Positions 10,325 through 17,676 of a stretch of DNA of 18,037 nucleotides are shown here, one piece after another. Position 1 is the first letter of the stretch. Every line of letters starts with the position of its first letter. The DNA lies in NCBI GenBank assembly GCA_002694345.1, contig NZLV01000052.1, forward strand, positions 1 to 18,037. Reading direction: 5' to 3'. Position numbers and translations under genes: made by a program. This DNA is from Maricaulis sp. (GTDB lineage: Bacteria > Pseudomonadota > Alphaproteobacteria > Caulobacterales > Maricaulaceae). The notes under the pieces are model-generated. The model made no database searches and was not told the origin of the DNA. It saw only the letters and a list, made by a program, of their open reading frames with translations.

Positions 10325-11527
10325 ATGCTCGCGAGTCCCGTAACCCTGGCCCGATGGATGATCCTGACGGGCGCCGGCATCCTGCTGGCCCTCATCCTGG
10401 CGGCCAGCTGGCTGTTGCGGGATCAGATCTTCCAGACATTCCAGGACCCGGGCGAGCCCTTCCAGACCTATACGCCGCCACCCGGCGCCGACTACGCCAC
10501 CGCCGAGGCCTGGTATGCCCGTGGTGAGTTCACCGCCGACGATGAGCCGGCGGTCTTCTTCGTCCATCCGACAACCTATTCCGGCGGTTCCAACTGGGTC
10601 GGCGAGTTGGACAAGGCCAGTGCGGTGGAGGCGGTGGAAGGCTCCGCCTTGCCCAATTACGCCGCGCCCTTTGCCAATTCCGGCGTGCTCTTTGCGCCGC
10701 GCTATCGTCAGGCCTCGCTCTACACGCTGATGAATAATCGCGAGGATTCTCTCCTTGCACGCCAGTTTGCCTATCGCGATGTGCAGGCTGCGTTCGAGGC
10801 CTTCCTGGGCCAGATCGGCGATGACCGGCCGATCCTGATGGCCGGGATTGGTCAGGGTGGTTTCCATGTTCTGGGCCTGCTGATGGACCGGGTCGCCGTC
10901 GAGGACGATCTGCGCGAGCGCCTCATCGCGGCCTATGTGCTGGAAACGCCGGTTCCGCTGGACCTGTTCACCGGCCCGCTGGCCAGTATCCCGCCCTGCG
11001 AGACGCCGGACGATGTGCGCTGCGTGATGGCCTATTCCTACGTCCAGATGGGCGATGAGCAGCGCATCCGCATCTTCACCGAGCGGATGATGACCTGGAC
11101 CGCGCCCGGCGCGCTCGACTTTGTCGATGGCCGCGGCCTGTTATGCGTCAACCCGATCCTGGGCGCGCGGACCGATGAGTACGCGTCGGCGCGTCTGCAT
11201 CGCGGCGCGGTAGCTGCCGACGGCTTGCCGCCCGATGCGACCCCGGCCCCCCTGTCCGGCCAGACCGGAGCGCAATGCGCCGACGGGCTCCTTTTCGTGG
11301 AGCCGCCCACGGCGCAGGCGCTGCAGCAAGGCCACCGGCTGGCCGAGGAATACCGGGTGCCGACCTTCAATCTTTTCTATGAGGATTTGCGGCTGGATGC
11401 GGCACGCCGCAGTCTCAACCTGATTACCATCCTGCAGGAGGAGCGACGCTGGGCGCCGCCCCTGCAGATCGTGGAAGAGGTGGAGGATTCGCCGGTCGTT
11501 CCAATCCCGGACCGCCGCGAGTACTGA
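10325..11527 (+). CDS. DUF3089 alpha/beta-hydrolase-fold protein, probably catalytically dead
   Basis: The 400-residue protein has one N-terminal membrane helix (about 10-31, ILLALILAASWLL), so it is an uncleaved membrane anchor or lipidless signal, followed by a DUF3089 domain. Family motifs are VFFVHPTTYSGG (77-88), FAPRYRQASLYT (123-134), AYVLETPV at the strand after the elbow, and LCVNPILG (273-280). The nucleophile elbow, normally GHSQG, reads GIGQG (174-178), so Gly176 replaces the catalytic Ser. The C-terminal motif that, from my memory of the family, carries the catalytic His and an Asp before NLF reads EYRVPTFNLF, with Arg344 and Thr347 at those places. The protein is therefore likely a pseudo-hydrolase, perhaps binding or structural. 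The frame is intact with no sign of decay. GGAAGAGAGAG precedes the ATG. Its stop lies 6 bp from the convergent kdsA stop. Confidence 0.82.
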   Translation: MLASPVTLARWMILTGAGILLALILAASWLLRDQIFQTFQDPGEPFQTYTPPPGADYATAEAWYARGEFTADDEPAVFFVHPTTYSGGSNWVGELDKASAVEAVEGSALPNYAAPFANSGVLFAPRYRQASLYTLMNNREDSLLARQFAYRDVQAAFEAFLGQIGDDRPILMAGIGQGGFHVLGLLMDRVAVEDDLRERLIAAYVLETPVPLDLFTGPLASIPPCETPDDVRCVMAYSYVQMGDEQRIRIFTERMMTWTAPGALDFVDGRGLLCVNPILGARTDEYASARLHRGAVAADGLPPDATPAPLSGQTGAQCADGLLFVEPPTAQALQQGHRLAEEYRVPTFNLFYEDLRLDAARRSLNLITILQEERRWAPPLQIVEEVEDSPVVPIPDRREY

Positions 11528-11539
11528 TCCGGATCAGTA
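11522..11539. repeat. 18-bp perfect palindrome holding both stop codons of a convergent pair
   Basis: TACTGATCCGGATCAGTA is identical to its reverse complement. The TGA of the DUF3089 gene (11525-11527) and the TGA of kdsA (11534-11536 on the minus strand) sit symmetrically within it. RNA from either strand could form a 7-bp stem with a CCGG loop, but no T-run follows, so it would not be a classical intrinsic terminator. Confidence 0.7.
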
Positions 11540-12382
11540 GCCCTTGGCGAGCTGATCGAATTCCAGCAGACGCGCAACGAGGCCTTCAAACTGGTCCAGC
11601 GGTACCATGTTCGGACCGTCCGACGGCGCATTGTCCGGATCCGGATGGGTTTCCATGAAGACGGCTGCGACACCGATCGAAACGGCTGCCCGCGCCAGGG
11701 TCGGAACGAATTCACGCTGCCCGCCGGACGTGGTGCCCTGTCCGCCCGGTTGCTGGACCGAATGAGTGGCATCGAACACGACCGGCGCGCCGAAGCTCGC
11801 CATGATCGGCAGGGAGCGCATGTCAGACACCAAAGTGTTGTAGCCGAAGCTGGCGCCCCGCTCACAGGCCATGACATTCGGATTTCCCGCCTCGGTCACC
11901 TTGGCCAGGACGTTCTTCATGTCCCACGGAGCCAGGAACTGACCCTTCTTCACATTGATCACCTTGCCGGTCTTGGCAGCGGCAATAAGAAGATCGGTCT
12001 GGCGGCACAGGAAGGCCGGGATCTGGATCACGTCGACAGCCTGGGCGGCGATGGTCGCCTGCTCCGCCGTGTGCACATCGGTGAGGACCGGCAGGCCCGT
12101 GGTCTCGCGAATCTCGTTGAAAACCGGCAGAGAGGCTTCCAGCCCCATGCCCCGCGCGCTCGAGATCGAGGTACGGTTGGCCTTGTCATAGGAGGTCTTG
12201 TAGATGAGCCCGATATCCAGACGGTCGGCGATTTCCTTGAGGCGACCGGACACTTCCAGTCCGTGTTCGCGGCTCTCCAGCTGACACGGACCGGCGATCA
12301 GGGTCAGCTTCTTGTCATTGCCGATCTGGATCGGATCACGGCCCGGACGCGGGACGGAAATCACGGAATTGGGCTGGCTCAC
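11534..12382 (-). CDS. kdsA: 3-deoxy-D-manno-octulosonate 8-phosphate synthase, metal-dependent type
   Basis: KdsA condenses phosphoenolpyruvate with arabinose 5-phosphate to give Kdo 8-phosphate for lipopolysaccharide. The 282-residue TIM-barrel protein shows LIAGPCQLES with Cys33, the metal-ligand Cys of the metal-dependent class (the metal-independent E. coli enzyme has Asn there), KANRTS (67-72) for substrate binding, and the other expected ligands His207 (DATHSVQQPGGQ), Glu244 (METHPD) and Asp255 (SDGPN). The start chosen is the GTG at 12382: AGGAG lies 8 nt upstream, and the E. coli protein has 284 residues. An upstream in-frame ATG at 12418 would add 12 residues reading through that Shine-Dalgarno. 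A two-codon ORF (ATG AAG TGA, 12387-12379) overlaps the GTG. The gene is divergent from phrB and convergent with the DUF3089 gene. Confidence 0.96.
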   Translation of the reverse strand: MSQPNSVISVPRPGRDPIQIGNDKKLTLIAGPCQLESREHGLEVSGRLKEIADRLDIGLIYKTSYDKANRTSISSARGMGLEASLPVFNEIRETTGLPVLTDVHTAEQATIAAQAVDVIQIPAFLCRQTDLLIAAAKTGKVINVKKGQFLAPWDMKNVLAKVTEAGNPNVMACERGASFGYNTLVSDMRSLPIMASFGAPVVFDATHSVQQPGGQGTTSGGQREFVPTLARAAVSIGVAAVFMETHPDPDNAPSDGPNMVPLDQFEGLVARLLEFDQLAKGY

Positions 12383-12390
12383 TTCATATT

Positions 12391-12395
12391 CTCCT
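12391..12395 (-). promoter_or_regulatory. Ribosome binding site that sets the kdsA start
   Basis: AGGAG on the minus strand, 8 nt before the GTG at 12382, decides for this start over the in-frame ATG at 12418. An out-of-frame ATG at 12387 sits only 3 nt from it and is followed at once by AAG TGA. Confidence 0.7.
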
Positions 12396-12428
12396 TCGGG
12401 GCTGCGCGGCGGGCCCATTCACAGCCCG

Positions 12429-12444
12429 TCCCCTGATCAGGGGA
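12429..12444. repeat. 16-bp perfect palindrome between kdsA and phrB (site 1)
   Basis: TCCCCTGATCAGGGGA is its own reverse complement. It lies 47 nt upstream of the kdsA start and 74 nt upstream of phrB. With no spacer it resembles a homodimer binding site more than a hairpin. Confidence 0.6.
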
Positions 12445-12458
12445 TCGCAGTCCGGTCT

Positions 12459-12474
12459 GATCCGATATCGGATC
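12459..12474. repeat. 16-bp perfect palindrome between kdsA and phrB (site 2)
   Basis: GATCCGATATCGGATC is its own reverse complement. Its centre is 30 bp from the centre of the palindrome at 12429-12444, close to three helical turns. On the minus strand, TTGTCT followed 17 bp later by GATATC gives a weak candidate kdsA promoter, with the -10 inside this palindrome. Confidence 0.6.
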
Positions 12475-12518
12475 GGGGTCGTAGACAGACAAGACCCTTA
12501 TCAAGCGACAGTACAGTA

Positions 12519-13979
12519 ATGGCAACTCCCCCGGCCACCGCGCCTGCACTCCTATGGTTCCGCCGCGATCTGCGTCTCTCCGACAATCCGGCCCTGCATG
12601 CCGCTGTCCAATCGGGACGGCCGCTCGTGTGTGTGTACGTCCGCGACGAGGAATCGGGTCACCGCTATTCGCCGGGTGCCGCGGCCGACTGGTGGCTGCA
12701 CCACTCTCTAACCGCTCTGAATGCGGATCTGGAAGCCCGGGGCGGCCGCCCCGTGACGCTTCGCGAGGGCAATCCGGAACACATCATTCCGCAGCTGGCC
12801 GAAGAATTGGAGGCGGCAGAAGTCTTCTGGAACCAGACCGGCTGGCCCTGCCAGAATGAACGCGATGGCCGTATTGCCCAGAGCCTGAAGGAACAGGGCG
12901 TCACGCCGCGCGGCTTCAAGGGCGTCAGCCTGATCAATCCGCCGGACCTGCTCAACGGATCCGGATCGCCCTACAAAGTGTTCTCGGCCTTCTGGCGCGC
13001 CGCCCTGAAAGAGCTCGATCCCCGGGAGGCCCTGCCCGCTCCGGACACGCTGACACTTGGGCCGGTCTGCGACGGGGCCAGCCTGGCCGATTGGGGGCTG
13101 CTTCCCACCCGGCCGAACTGGGCCAAGGGTTTCAGCGAGCGCTGGACGCCGGGCGAAGCGGCGGCCCACAAACAGCTCGATGCCTTTCTCAGCGAGGATC
13201 TGCCCGACTACCCCACCCATCGCGACCGTCCCGACCTGGACGAGACCTCCCGTCTGTCGCCGCATCTGGCCTGGGGTGAGATCTCGCCGCGGACGGTCTG
13301 GCATCGCGTCAAATTGCAGGCCGAGCAAGGCGGGCAGTTCAAGGCCTCCGACAAATACCTCGCCGAGATCGGGTGGCGCGACTTCGCTTATTATCTCGCC
13401 TGGCATTTCGAGGACTTGCGCACGATCAATTTCAACCGGGATTTCGATCATTTCCCCTGGCGAGACCATGCCGAAGGCCTGCAAGCCTGGAAAGAAGGCC
13501 GCACGGGCGTGCCGATGGTGGATGCCGCCATGCGCCAGCTCTGGGTCACGGGCTGGATGCACAATCGCACGCGCATGATCGCCGCCTCCTACCTGATCAA
13601 GCATATCGGCTGTGACTGGCGCGAGGGCATGCGCTGGTTCGAGGATACGCTGGTGGACGCCGATCCGATGGTGAATGCGGCGAGCTGGCAATGGGTCGCC
13701 GGTTCCGGTGCCGATGCGGCGCCCTATTTCCGCATCTTCAACCCGGCCAGCCAGGGCGAGAAATTCGATCCGGACGGCAAATATGTGCGCCAGTGGGTGG
13801 AAGAATTGCGAGACGTCCCGACGCGCCATATCCACGCCCCCTGGGAGGCGTCCGAGGGCGAGCTGATCCGGGCCGGCGTGACGCTCGGAAAGTCCTATCC
13901 CAAGCCGATCGTGGATCTGAAGGCCGGTCGTGAACGCGCCCTGGAAGCCTATCAGGAAATGAAGGAAGCGGCGGCCTAG
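12519..13979 (+). CDS. phrB: Deoxyribodipyrimidine photolyase (photolyase/cryptochrome family)
   Basis: This flavoenzyme uses blue or near-UV light to split cyclobutane pyrimidine dimers. The 486-residue protein has a normal length. The N-terminal antenna-binding Rossmann domain (about 9-135) begins ALLWFRRDLRLSDNPALHAA. The C-terminal FAD-binding domain (about 210-480) shows LSPHLAWGEISPR, EIGWRDFAYYLAWHF, GWMHNRTRMIAASYLIKHI and the class I core ASWQWVAGSGADAAPYFRIF (388-407), which holds Trp residues expected in the electron-transfer chain. VNAAS supplies the Asn near flavin N5. The ATG at 12519 has no clear Shine-Dalgarno, but the protein begins right before the conserved first strand. 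Its TAG overlaps the stop of the convergent DUF6134 gene within CTAG. A cryptochrome-type sensor cannot be excluded by sequence alone, but CPD photolyase is much the likeliest. Confidence 0.95.
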   Translation: MATPPATAPALLWFRRDLRLSDNPALHAAVQSGRPLVCVYVRDEESGHRYSPGAAADWWLHHSLTALNADLEARGGRPVTLREGNPEHIIPQLAEELEAAEVFWNQTGWPCQNERDGRIAQSLKEQGVTPRGFKGVSLINPPDLLNGSGSPYKVFSAFWRAALKELDPREALPAPDTLTLGPVCDGASLADWGLLPTRPNWAKGFSERWTPGEAAAHKQLDAFLSEDLPDYPTHRDRPDLDETSRLSPHLAWGEISPRTVWHRVKLQAEQGGQFKASDKYLAEIGWRDFAYYLAWHFEDLRTINFNRDFDHFPWRDHAEGLQAWKEGRTGVPMVDAAMRQLWVTGWMHNRTRMIAASYLIKHIGCDWREGMRWFEDTLVDADPMVNAASWQWVAGSGADAAPYFRIFNPASQGEKFDPDGKYVRQWVEELRDVPTRHIHAPWEASEGELIRAGVTLGKSYPKPIVDLKAGRERALEAYQEMKEAAA

Positions 13980-14572
13980 CTCTCGCGAAGCACGTAGCGG
14001 ATATCCTGACCCCGCGCCTGGAACGCACACCCGATCCAGCGCCCACTGTCGTCATACCACAGATCGGCTGTCAGGGTTCCGGTGATCCGGATCCGGTTGG
14101 CCTCGACGGGGCCCCCAGGCGTTTGGAAAACCTCACGGCCCAGATCCTCGATCACGACATCCATCGCCTCACCGGTTTCGGTGTTGAGAACCTGCTCGGC
14201 CCCGGCCTGATAGCCGCGCCAATGACTGGACAGAGTCAGGGGCGGGATGGCCTCCCCCTGAAGAGACACGTCCATCTCATTGCCGTCATTATAGGTTTCC
14301 GCGGTGAGGCCGACGAGTTCGCCGTCTTCCCAGACCTCGCGGCTGTCATGGCGATAGCGGAACAAGGTGATCGGCCCGAGCCCGGCGCGCAGGCTGACAT
14401 CGACGTCCACTTGCAGCGCTCCCTCGTCTGTTTCCCGGAAACGGACCGTGTGCTCACCGAAGGGCGAGCCATTGCGATAGACATCGAACAGGATGTCTTC
14501 CGGCGCATCGGCGGCGGCGTGACCGGCGGGCCAGGCGGCCGCCAGGACGAGGCTGGCGATCAAGTATCTCAT
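13976..14572 (-). CDS. Exported DUF6134 family protein
   Basis: This 198-residue protein starts with a clear signal peptide: MRYLIASLVLAAAWPAGHAAA, with likely cleavage after AAA at 21, before DAPEDI. The mature part is beta-rich, with alternating strands such as ILFDVYRNGSPFGEHTVRF and ETYNDGNEMDVSL. It ends in the motif LTADLWYDDSGRWIGCAFQA followed by GQDIRYVL, which I associate with DUF6134. The fold is probably periplasmic and lipid- or ligand-binding-like; no reaction is known. The ATG at 14572 has only a weak binding site (CAGG close by). A TTG at 14599, with GAGG upstream, would add nine residues and make a longer basic n-region, so the start is uncertain. It is divergent from the sulfur cluster and convergent with phrB. 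Confidence 0.75.
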   Translation of the reverse strand: MRYLIASLVLAAAWPAGHAAADAPEDILFDVYRNGSPFGEHTVRFRETDEGALQVDVDVSLRAGLGPITLFRYRHDSREVWEDGELVGLTAETYNDGNEMDVSLQGEAIPPLTLSSHWRGYQAGAEQVLNTETGEAMDVVIEDLGREVFQTPGGPVEANRIRITGTLTADLWYDDSGRWIGCAFQARGQDIRYVLRES

Positions 14573-14677
14573 GGCCTGTGATACGTCCCGTCTGAGCAAA
14601 TGGATGCCTCACACATTGAATTTTCCGGTCCGCTGAACGACATAAGCAGTCAATCCAGCGCAACCGGGAGCAAAAAC
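14573..14677. promoter_or_regulatory. Divergent intergenic region, DUF6134 gene / cysK operon
   Basis: These 105 bp carry the likely promoter of the cysK-sseA-metC-DUF1993 unit. TTGAAT at 14616-14621 is a possible -35, but its best partner (CATAAG, 14641-14646) is 19 bp away, so the call is weak. No riboswitch-like fold (SAM or other) is apparent at this length. Confidence 0.3.
14666..14670 (+). promoter_or_regulatory. Ribosome binding site that sets the cysK start
   Basis: GGGAG lies 7 nt before the GTG at 14678. This favours the GTG over the in-frame ATG at 14600, whose 26 extra residues (rich in Ser, Asn and Asp) do not resemble the family's N-terminus. Confidence 0.65.
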
Positions 14678-15682
14678 GTGTCCGCAGCCGCCTCCGTCAT
14701 CGACCTGATCGGTCATACGCCGCTTGTCCGCCTCAACAAGGCCTCGGACGAAACCGGGTGCGAAATCCTCGGCAAGGCAGAATTCCTCAATCCGGGCGGT
14801 TCGATCAAGGACCGCGCCGCTCTGGGCATTATCCGGGCCGCCGAAAAGGATGGCTCGCTGAAACCGGGCGGCACGATCGTAGAGGGCACGGCCGGCAATA
14901 CGGGGATCGGCCTCGCCCTCGTTGGACGCGCCCTGGGCTATCGCGTGGTGATCGTGATGCCGCGCACCCAGACCCAGGAAAAGAAGGATGCCATCCGCCT
15001 GCTCGGCGCCGAGCTGATCGAAGTGGATGCCGTGCCCTACTCCAACCCCAATCACTATGCACGCTATTCCGGCGTGCTGGCCGAGGAGATGAATAGTAGC
15101 GAGCCGAATGGCGCGATCTGGGCCAACCAGTTCGACAACACAGCCAACCGGCATTTCCATGCCGCCACCACGGCGCAGGAAATCTGGCAGCAGACCGAGG
15201 GCAAGCTGGACGGCTTCATCTGCGCCGTCGGGTCCGGTGGAACACTGGGGGGCGTCTCCGATGGGCTCAAGGCTCTCAACCCTGAAATCAAGATCGGCAT
15301 CGCCGACCCCGGGGGCGCGGCACTGTATGGCTATTTCGCGCATGGTGAGCTGAAGTCGGAGGGCACCTCGATCACCGAGGGCATCGGCCAGGGCCGGATC
15401 ACGGCGAACATCAAGGATGTGCAGGTCGACAAGGCCTATCGCATCAGCGACGAGGAAGCCCTGCCCATCATTTTCGACCTGATCACGGAGGAAGGCCTGT
15501 GCCTGGGATCCTCCTCCGGCGTGAATATCGCGGGCGCCAAGCGTCTGGCGAAGGATCTGGGACCGGGCCACACGATCGTGACCGTGCTGTGCGACCACGG
15601 CTCGCGCTACCAGTCCAAACTGTTCAATGTCGACTTCCTCAAATCCAAGGGCCTGCCCTATCCGGCCTGGCTGGAGGCATGA
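14678..15682 (+). CDS. cysK: Cysteine synthase (O-acetylserine sulfhydrylase), PLP-dependent
   Basis: It makes L-cysteine from O-acetylserine and sulfide. The 334-residue fold-type II PLP enzyme starts SVIDLIGHTPLVRLN, as CysK proteins do. FLNPGGSIKDR carries the PLP lysine (Lys44). The substrate loop reads EGTAGNTGIGLA (69-80), where E. coli CysK has a TSGNTG form. GSGGTLGGV binds the PLP phosphate, GLCLGSSSGVNIAGA contains the Ser near the pyridine nitrogen, and CDHGSRYQSKLF is near the end. The alternative ATG at 14600 is disfavoured. It heads a tight cluster: the next gene starts in its stop codon (ATGA, 15679-15682). Because EGTAGNTG also occurs in cystathionine beta-synthase-like enzymes, the exact acceptor (O-acetylserine or homocysteine) is not settled by sequence alone. 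Confidence 0.9.
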   Translation: MSAAASVIDLIGHTPLVRLNKASDETGCEILGKAEFLNPGGSIKDRAALGIIRAAEKDGSLKPGGTIVEGTAGNTGIGLALVGRALGYRVVIVMPRTQTQEKKDAIRLLGAELIEVDAVPYSNPNHYARYSGVLAEEMNSSEPNGAIWANQFDNTANRHFHAATTAQEIWQQTEGKLDGFICAVGSGGTLGGVSDGLKALNPEIKIGIADPGGAALYGYFAHGELKSEGTSITEGIGQGRITANIKDVQVDKAYRISDEEALPIIFDLITEEGLCLGSSSGVNIAGAKRLAKDLGPGHTIVTVLCDHGSRYQSKLFNVDFLKSKGLPYPAWLEA

Positions 15683-16503
15683 GCGATCCGCTGATCAGCG
15701 TCGAGGCGGCGCTTGGCCTGCAGGACGAGCCGGGCTTGGTCTTTCTCGACGCCAGCTGGACCTTTGATGGCGGCCCCGCCTTTCGCTGCGAGGGCTATAT
15801 CCCCGGCGCCCGGACATTCGACATCGACACGGTGAAGGATGCGGCCAGCGAGCTGCCTCACATGCTGCCTTCGCCAGCGGAATTCGAGCGCCATGCTCGG
15901 GCACAGGGCCTGTCCAAGGACAGCCGGCTGATCGTCTATGACCGGATCGGCTGTTTCTCGGCCCCGCGTGTCTGGTGGATGTTCCGCACAATGGGGTTTG
16001 ACGCGATTCAGGTCCTGTCCGGTGGTCTGCCGGCCTGGATCGCTGCCGGCGGTCCGGTCTGCGATGAACCGGCTGCCGAATGGCCTACGGGTGACTTCAC
16101 CGCAGACTTCCAGCCCCACCGCGTCACGGATCGCATGGGCGTATTGAAGGCTATCGAGACCCGCTCCCACGCGGTGCTGGATGCACGGCCGGCGGCGCGG
16201 TTTGCCGGAACGCAAGCCGAGCCCCGCCCTGGCATGCGAAGCGGGCACATGCCCGGCGCCCTCAACCTCCCTTTCGGCCAGCTTCTGGATGAAGGCGGCC
16301 ACCCGACCGGCGACCCCGCGGCCTTTGAAATGGCGGGCCTGGCTGCAGATACCCCGGTGATCACCACTTGCGGATCCGGGGTGACCGCCTGCATCCTCGC
16401 CCTGGCGCTGGAACGACAGGGCCGTATTGCCACCGTCTATGACGGTTCCTGGTCCGAATGGGGCCGCCGCACAGACACACCGATCGAGACGGACGAGACC
16501 TGA
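15679..16503 (+). CDS. sseA: 3-mercaptopyruvate sulfurtransferase (tandem rhodanese)
   Basis: It moves sulfur from 3-mercaptopyruvate, a cysteine transamination product, to thiols or cyanide. The 274-residue protein has two rhodanese domains. The N-terminal, inactive one (about 5-130) shows FLDASW, YIPGARTFDID, LIVYDR and the W-W-MFR-G-F motif before VLSGGLPAW. The C-terminal active one (about 150-265) shows VLDARPAARFAG, GHMPGALNLPF and the loop CGSGVTA with Cys231. CGSGVTA is typical of mercaptopyruvate enzymes; thiosulfate sulfurtransferases usually have CRKGVTA. The start codon overlaps the cysK stop as ATGA, so translation is likely coupled. A GGAGG lies one base before it, closer than usual. 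metC follows after 2 bp. Location is likely cytoplasmic, as no signal peptide is seen. Confidence 0.93.
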   Translation: MSDPLISVEAALGLQDEPGLVFLDASWTFDGGPAFRCEGYIPGARTFDIDTVKDAASELPHMLPSPAEFERHARAQGLSKDSRLIVYDRIGCFSAPRVWWMFRTMGFDAIQVLSGGLPAWIAAGGPVCDEPAAEWPTGDFTADFQPHRVTDRMGVLKAIETRSHAVLDARPAARFAGTQAEPRPGMRSGHMPGALNLPFGQLLDEGGHPTGDPAAFEMAGLAADTPVITTCGSGVTACILALALERQGRIATVYDGSWSEWGRRTDTPIETDET

Positions 16504-16505
16504 TC

Positions 16506-17657
16506 ATGAAAGACGAAACCCAGCTCACCCGGCTTGGCCGACCGCATGATGAGCGCGGACAAATCAACCCGTCCGTCGCGCGGGGCTCGACCATGCTCGC
16601 CCCGTCTGCGGACACGCTCTACAATTTCCCCGAAGGACGCACGCATTATGGCCGCGTCGGTCTGGAGACCCATGCGGCCCTGCGTGATGCGCTGACCAGC
16701 CTGCAGGGCGGGGCCGGTACGGCCCTTACCTCGTCCGGCCTGATGGCAAACACGCTCTCCATCCTCGCTGTGGTCGAGGCGGGTGGCAAAGTGCTCGCCG
16801 CCGATTGCATCTACGGACCTGTACGCAGTTTCCTCACCACGGTCCTGCCGCGCTTCGGCGTCCGCGCCGAATTCTTCGCCCCCGATATGGGCGCCCAGAT
16901 CGCCGACCTGATCACCGATGATGTCCAGGCCATCCTGCTGGAGAGCCCGGGCAGTCTGACCATGGAAATGCAGGACATTCCGGCGATCACCAAGGTCGCC
17001 CGTGAAAAGGGCGTGATCACCATTATCGACGACACCTGGAGCGCCGGGCTGACTCTGAAACCGCTGCAACTGGGTGTCGACTATGCAGCCCAGGCCCTGA
17101 CGAAGTATGTCGGCGGCCATTCCGATCTGCTCATGGGGGCCGTCGTGGCGCGCGATGAGGCCTTGTTCAAACGCCTGCAAACCACCGAGCGCGGTTTCGG
17201 TTTCCATACCGGTCCCGATGATGTCTATCTCGCCTTGCGCGGGCTGCGGACGATGGCGGTTCGCATGGAGCGCAGTTTTGCTTCCTCCATGGCCATCGCC
17301 GACTGGCTGAAAACCCGCCCCGAGACCGGCCGAATTCTTCATCCAGCACATGAAGACCATCCGCAAAATGCCCTTTTTAAACGGGATTTTAGTGGGGCCT
17401 GTGGCCTGTTTTCCGTAGAGTTTCCCGGCTGGGACATCCCGCGCTCGGAACGCTTTCTCGATGCGCTGGACATCTTCGGAATGGGCTTCTCCTGGGGCGG
17501 CTATGAGAGCCTCGCCATCCATTGCGACCCACAGCTCAAGCGCACCCAGACCGCCCATACCCATGACGGCGCCCTGATCCGTTTCTCGATCGGCATGGAA
17601 GCCCCGGAAGACCTGATCGCTGACCTGGAAAAGGGATTTGCGGCAGCGAGCGCCTAA
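16506..17657 (+). CDS. metC: Cystathionine beta-lyase (Cys/Met metabolism PLP enzyme)
   Basis: It cleaves cystathionine to homocysteine, pyruvate and ammonia for methionine synthesis, and can release sulfide from cysteine. The 383-residue fold-type I protein shows INPSVARGSTML (20-31), HYGRVGLETHAALRDAL, the PLP-stacking region SSGLMANT (76-83), ILLESPGSLTMEMQDIPAI (143-161), IIDDTWSAG (173-181, with the PLP-binding Asp175; the family usually has DNTW here) and ALTKYVGGHSD with the Schiff-base Lys200. ESPGS and TKYVGGHSD are typical of beta-lyase rather than gamma-synthase or gamma-lyase. The ATG at 16506 lies 2 bp after the sseA stop. An in-frame ATG at 16458 lies inside sseA and is less likely. 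The binding site is weak, so coupling to sseA translation is plausible. Confidence 0.93.
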   Translation: MKDETQLTRLGRPHDERGQINPSVARGSTMLAPSADTLYNFPEGRTHYGRVGLETHAALRDALTSLQGGAGTALTSSGLMANTLSILAVVEAGGKVLAADCIYGPVRSFLTTVLPRFGVRAEFFAPDMGAQIADLITDDVQAILLESPGSLTMEMQDIPAITKVAREKGVITIIDDTWSAGLTLKPLQLGVDYAAQALTKYVGGHSDLLMGAVVARDEALFKRLQTTERGFGFHTGPDDVYLALRGLRTMAVRMERSFASSMAIADWLKTRPETGRILHPAHEDHPQNALFKRDFSGACGLFSVEFPGWDIPRSERFLDALDIFGMGFSWGGYESLAIHCDPQLKRTQTAHTHDGALIRFSIGMEAPEDLIADLEKGFAAASA

Positions 17658-17676
17658 GCGGAAGGAACCGGACATC

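Noticed and set aside
12312..12518. N-terminal extension of the photolyase frame upstream of 12519
   Set aside because: It runs antisense through the kdsA 5' end and the palindromic intergenic region. The photolyase fold begins directly after the ATG at 12519.
12708..14030. 440-codon open frame opposite phrB (similar long antisense frames at 774-1739, 1989-2891, 5879-6889, 8049-8936, 14609-15598 and 16437-17705)
   Set aside because: Each lies wholly or almost wholly over a well-supported gene in the frame that high GC at third codon positions keeps open; none has recognisable motifs.
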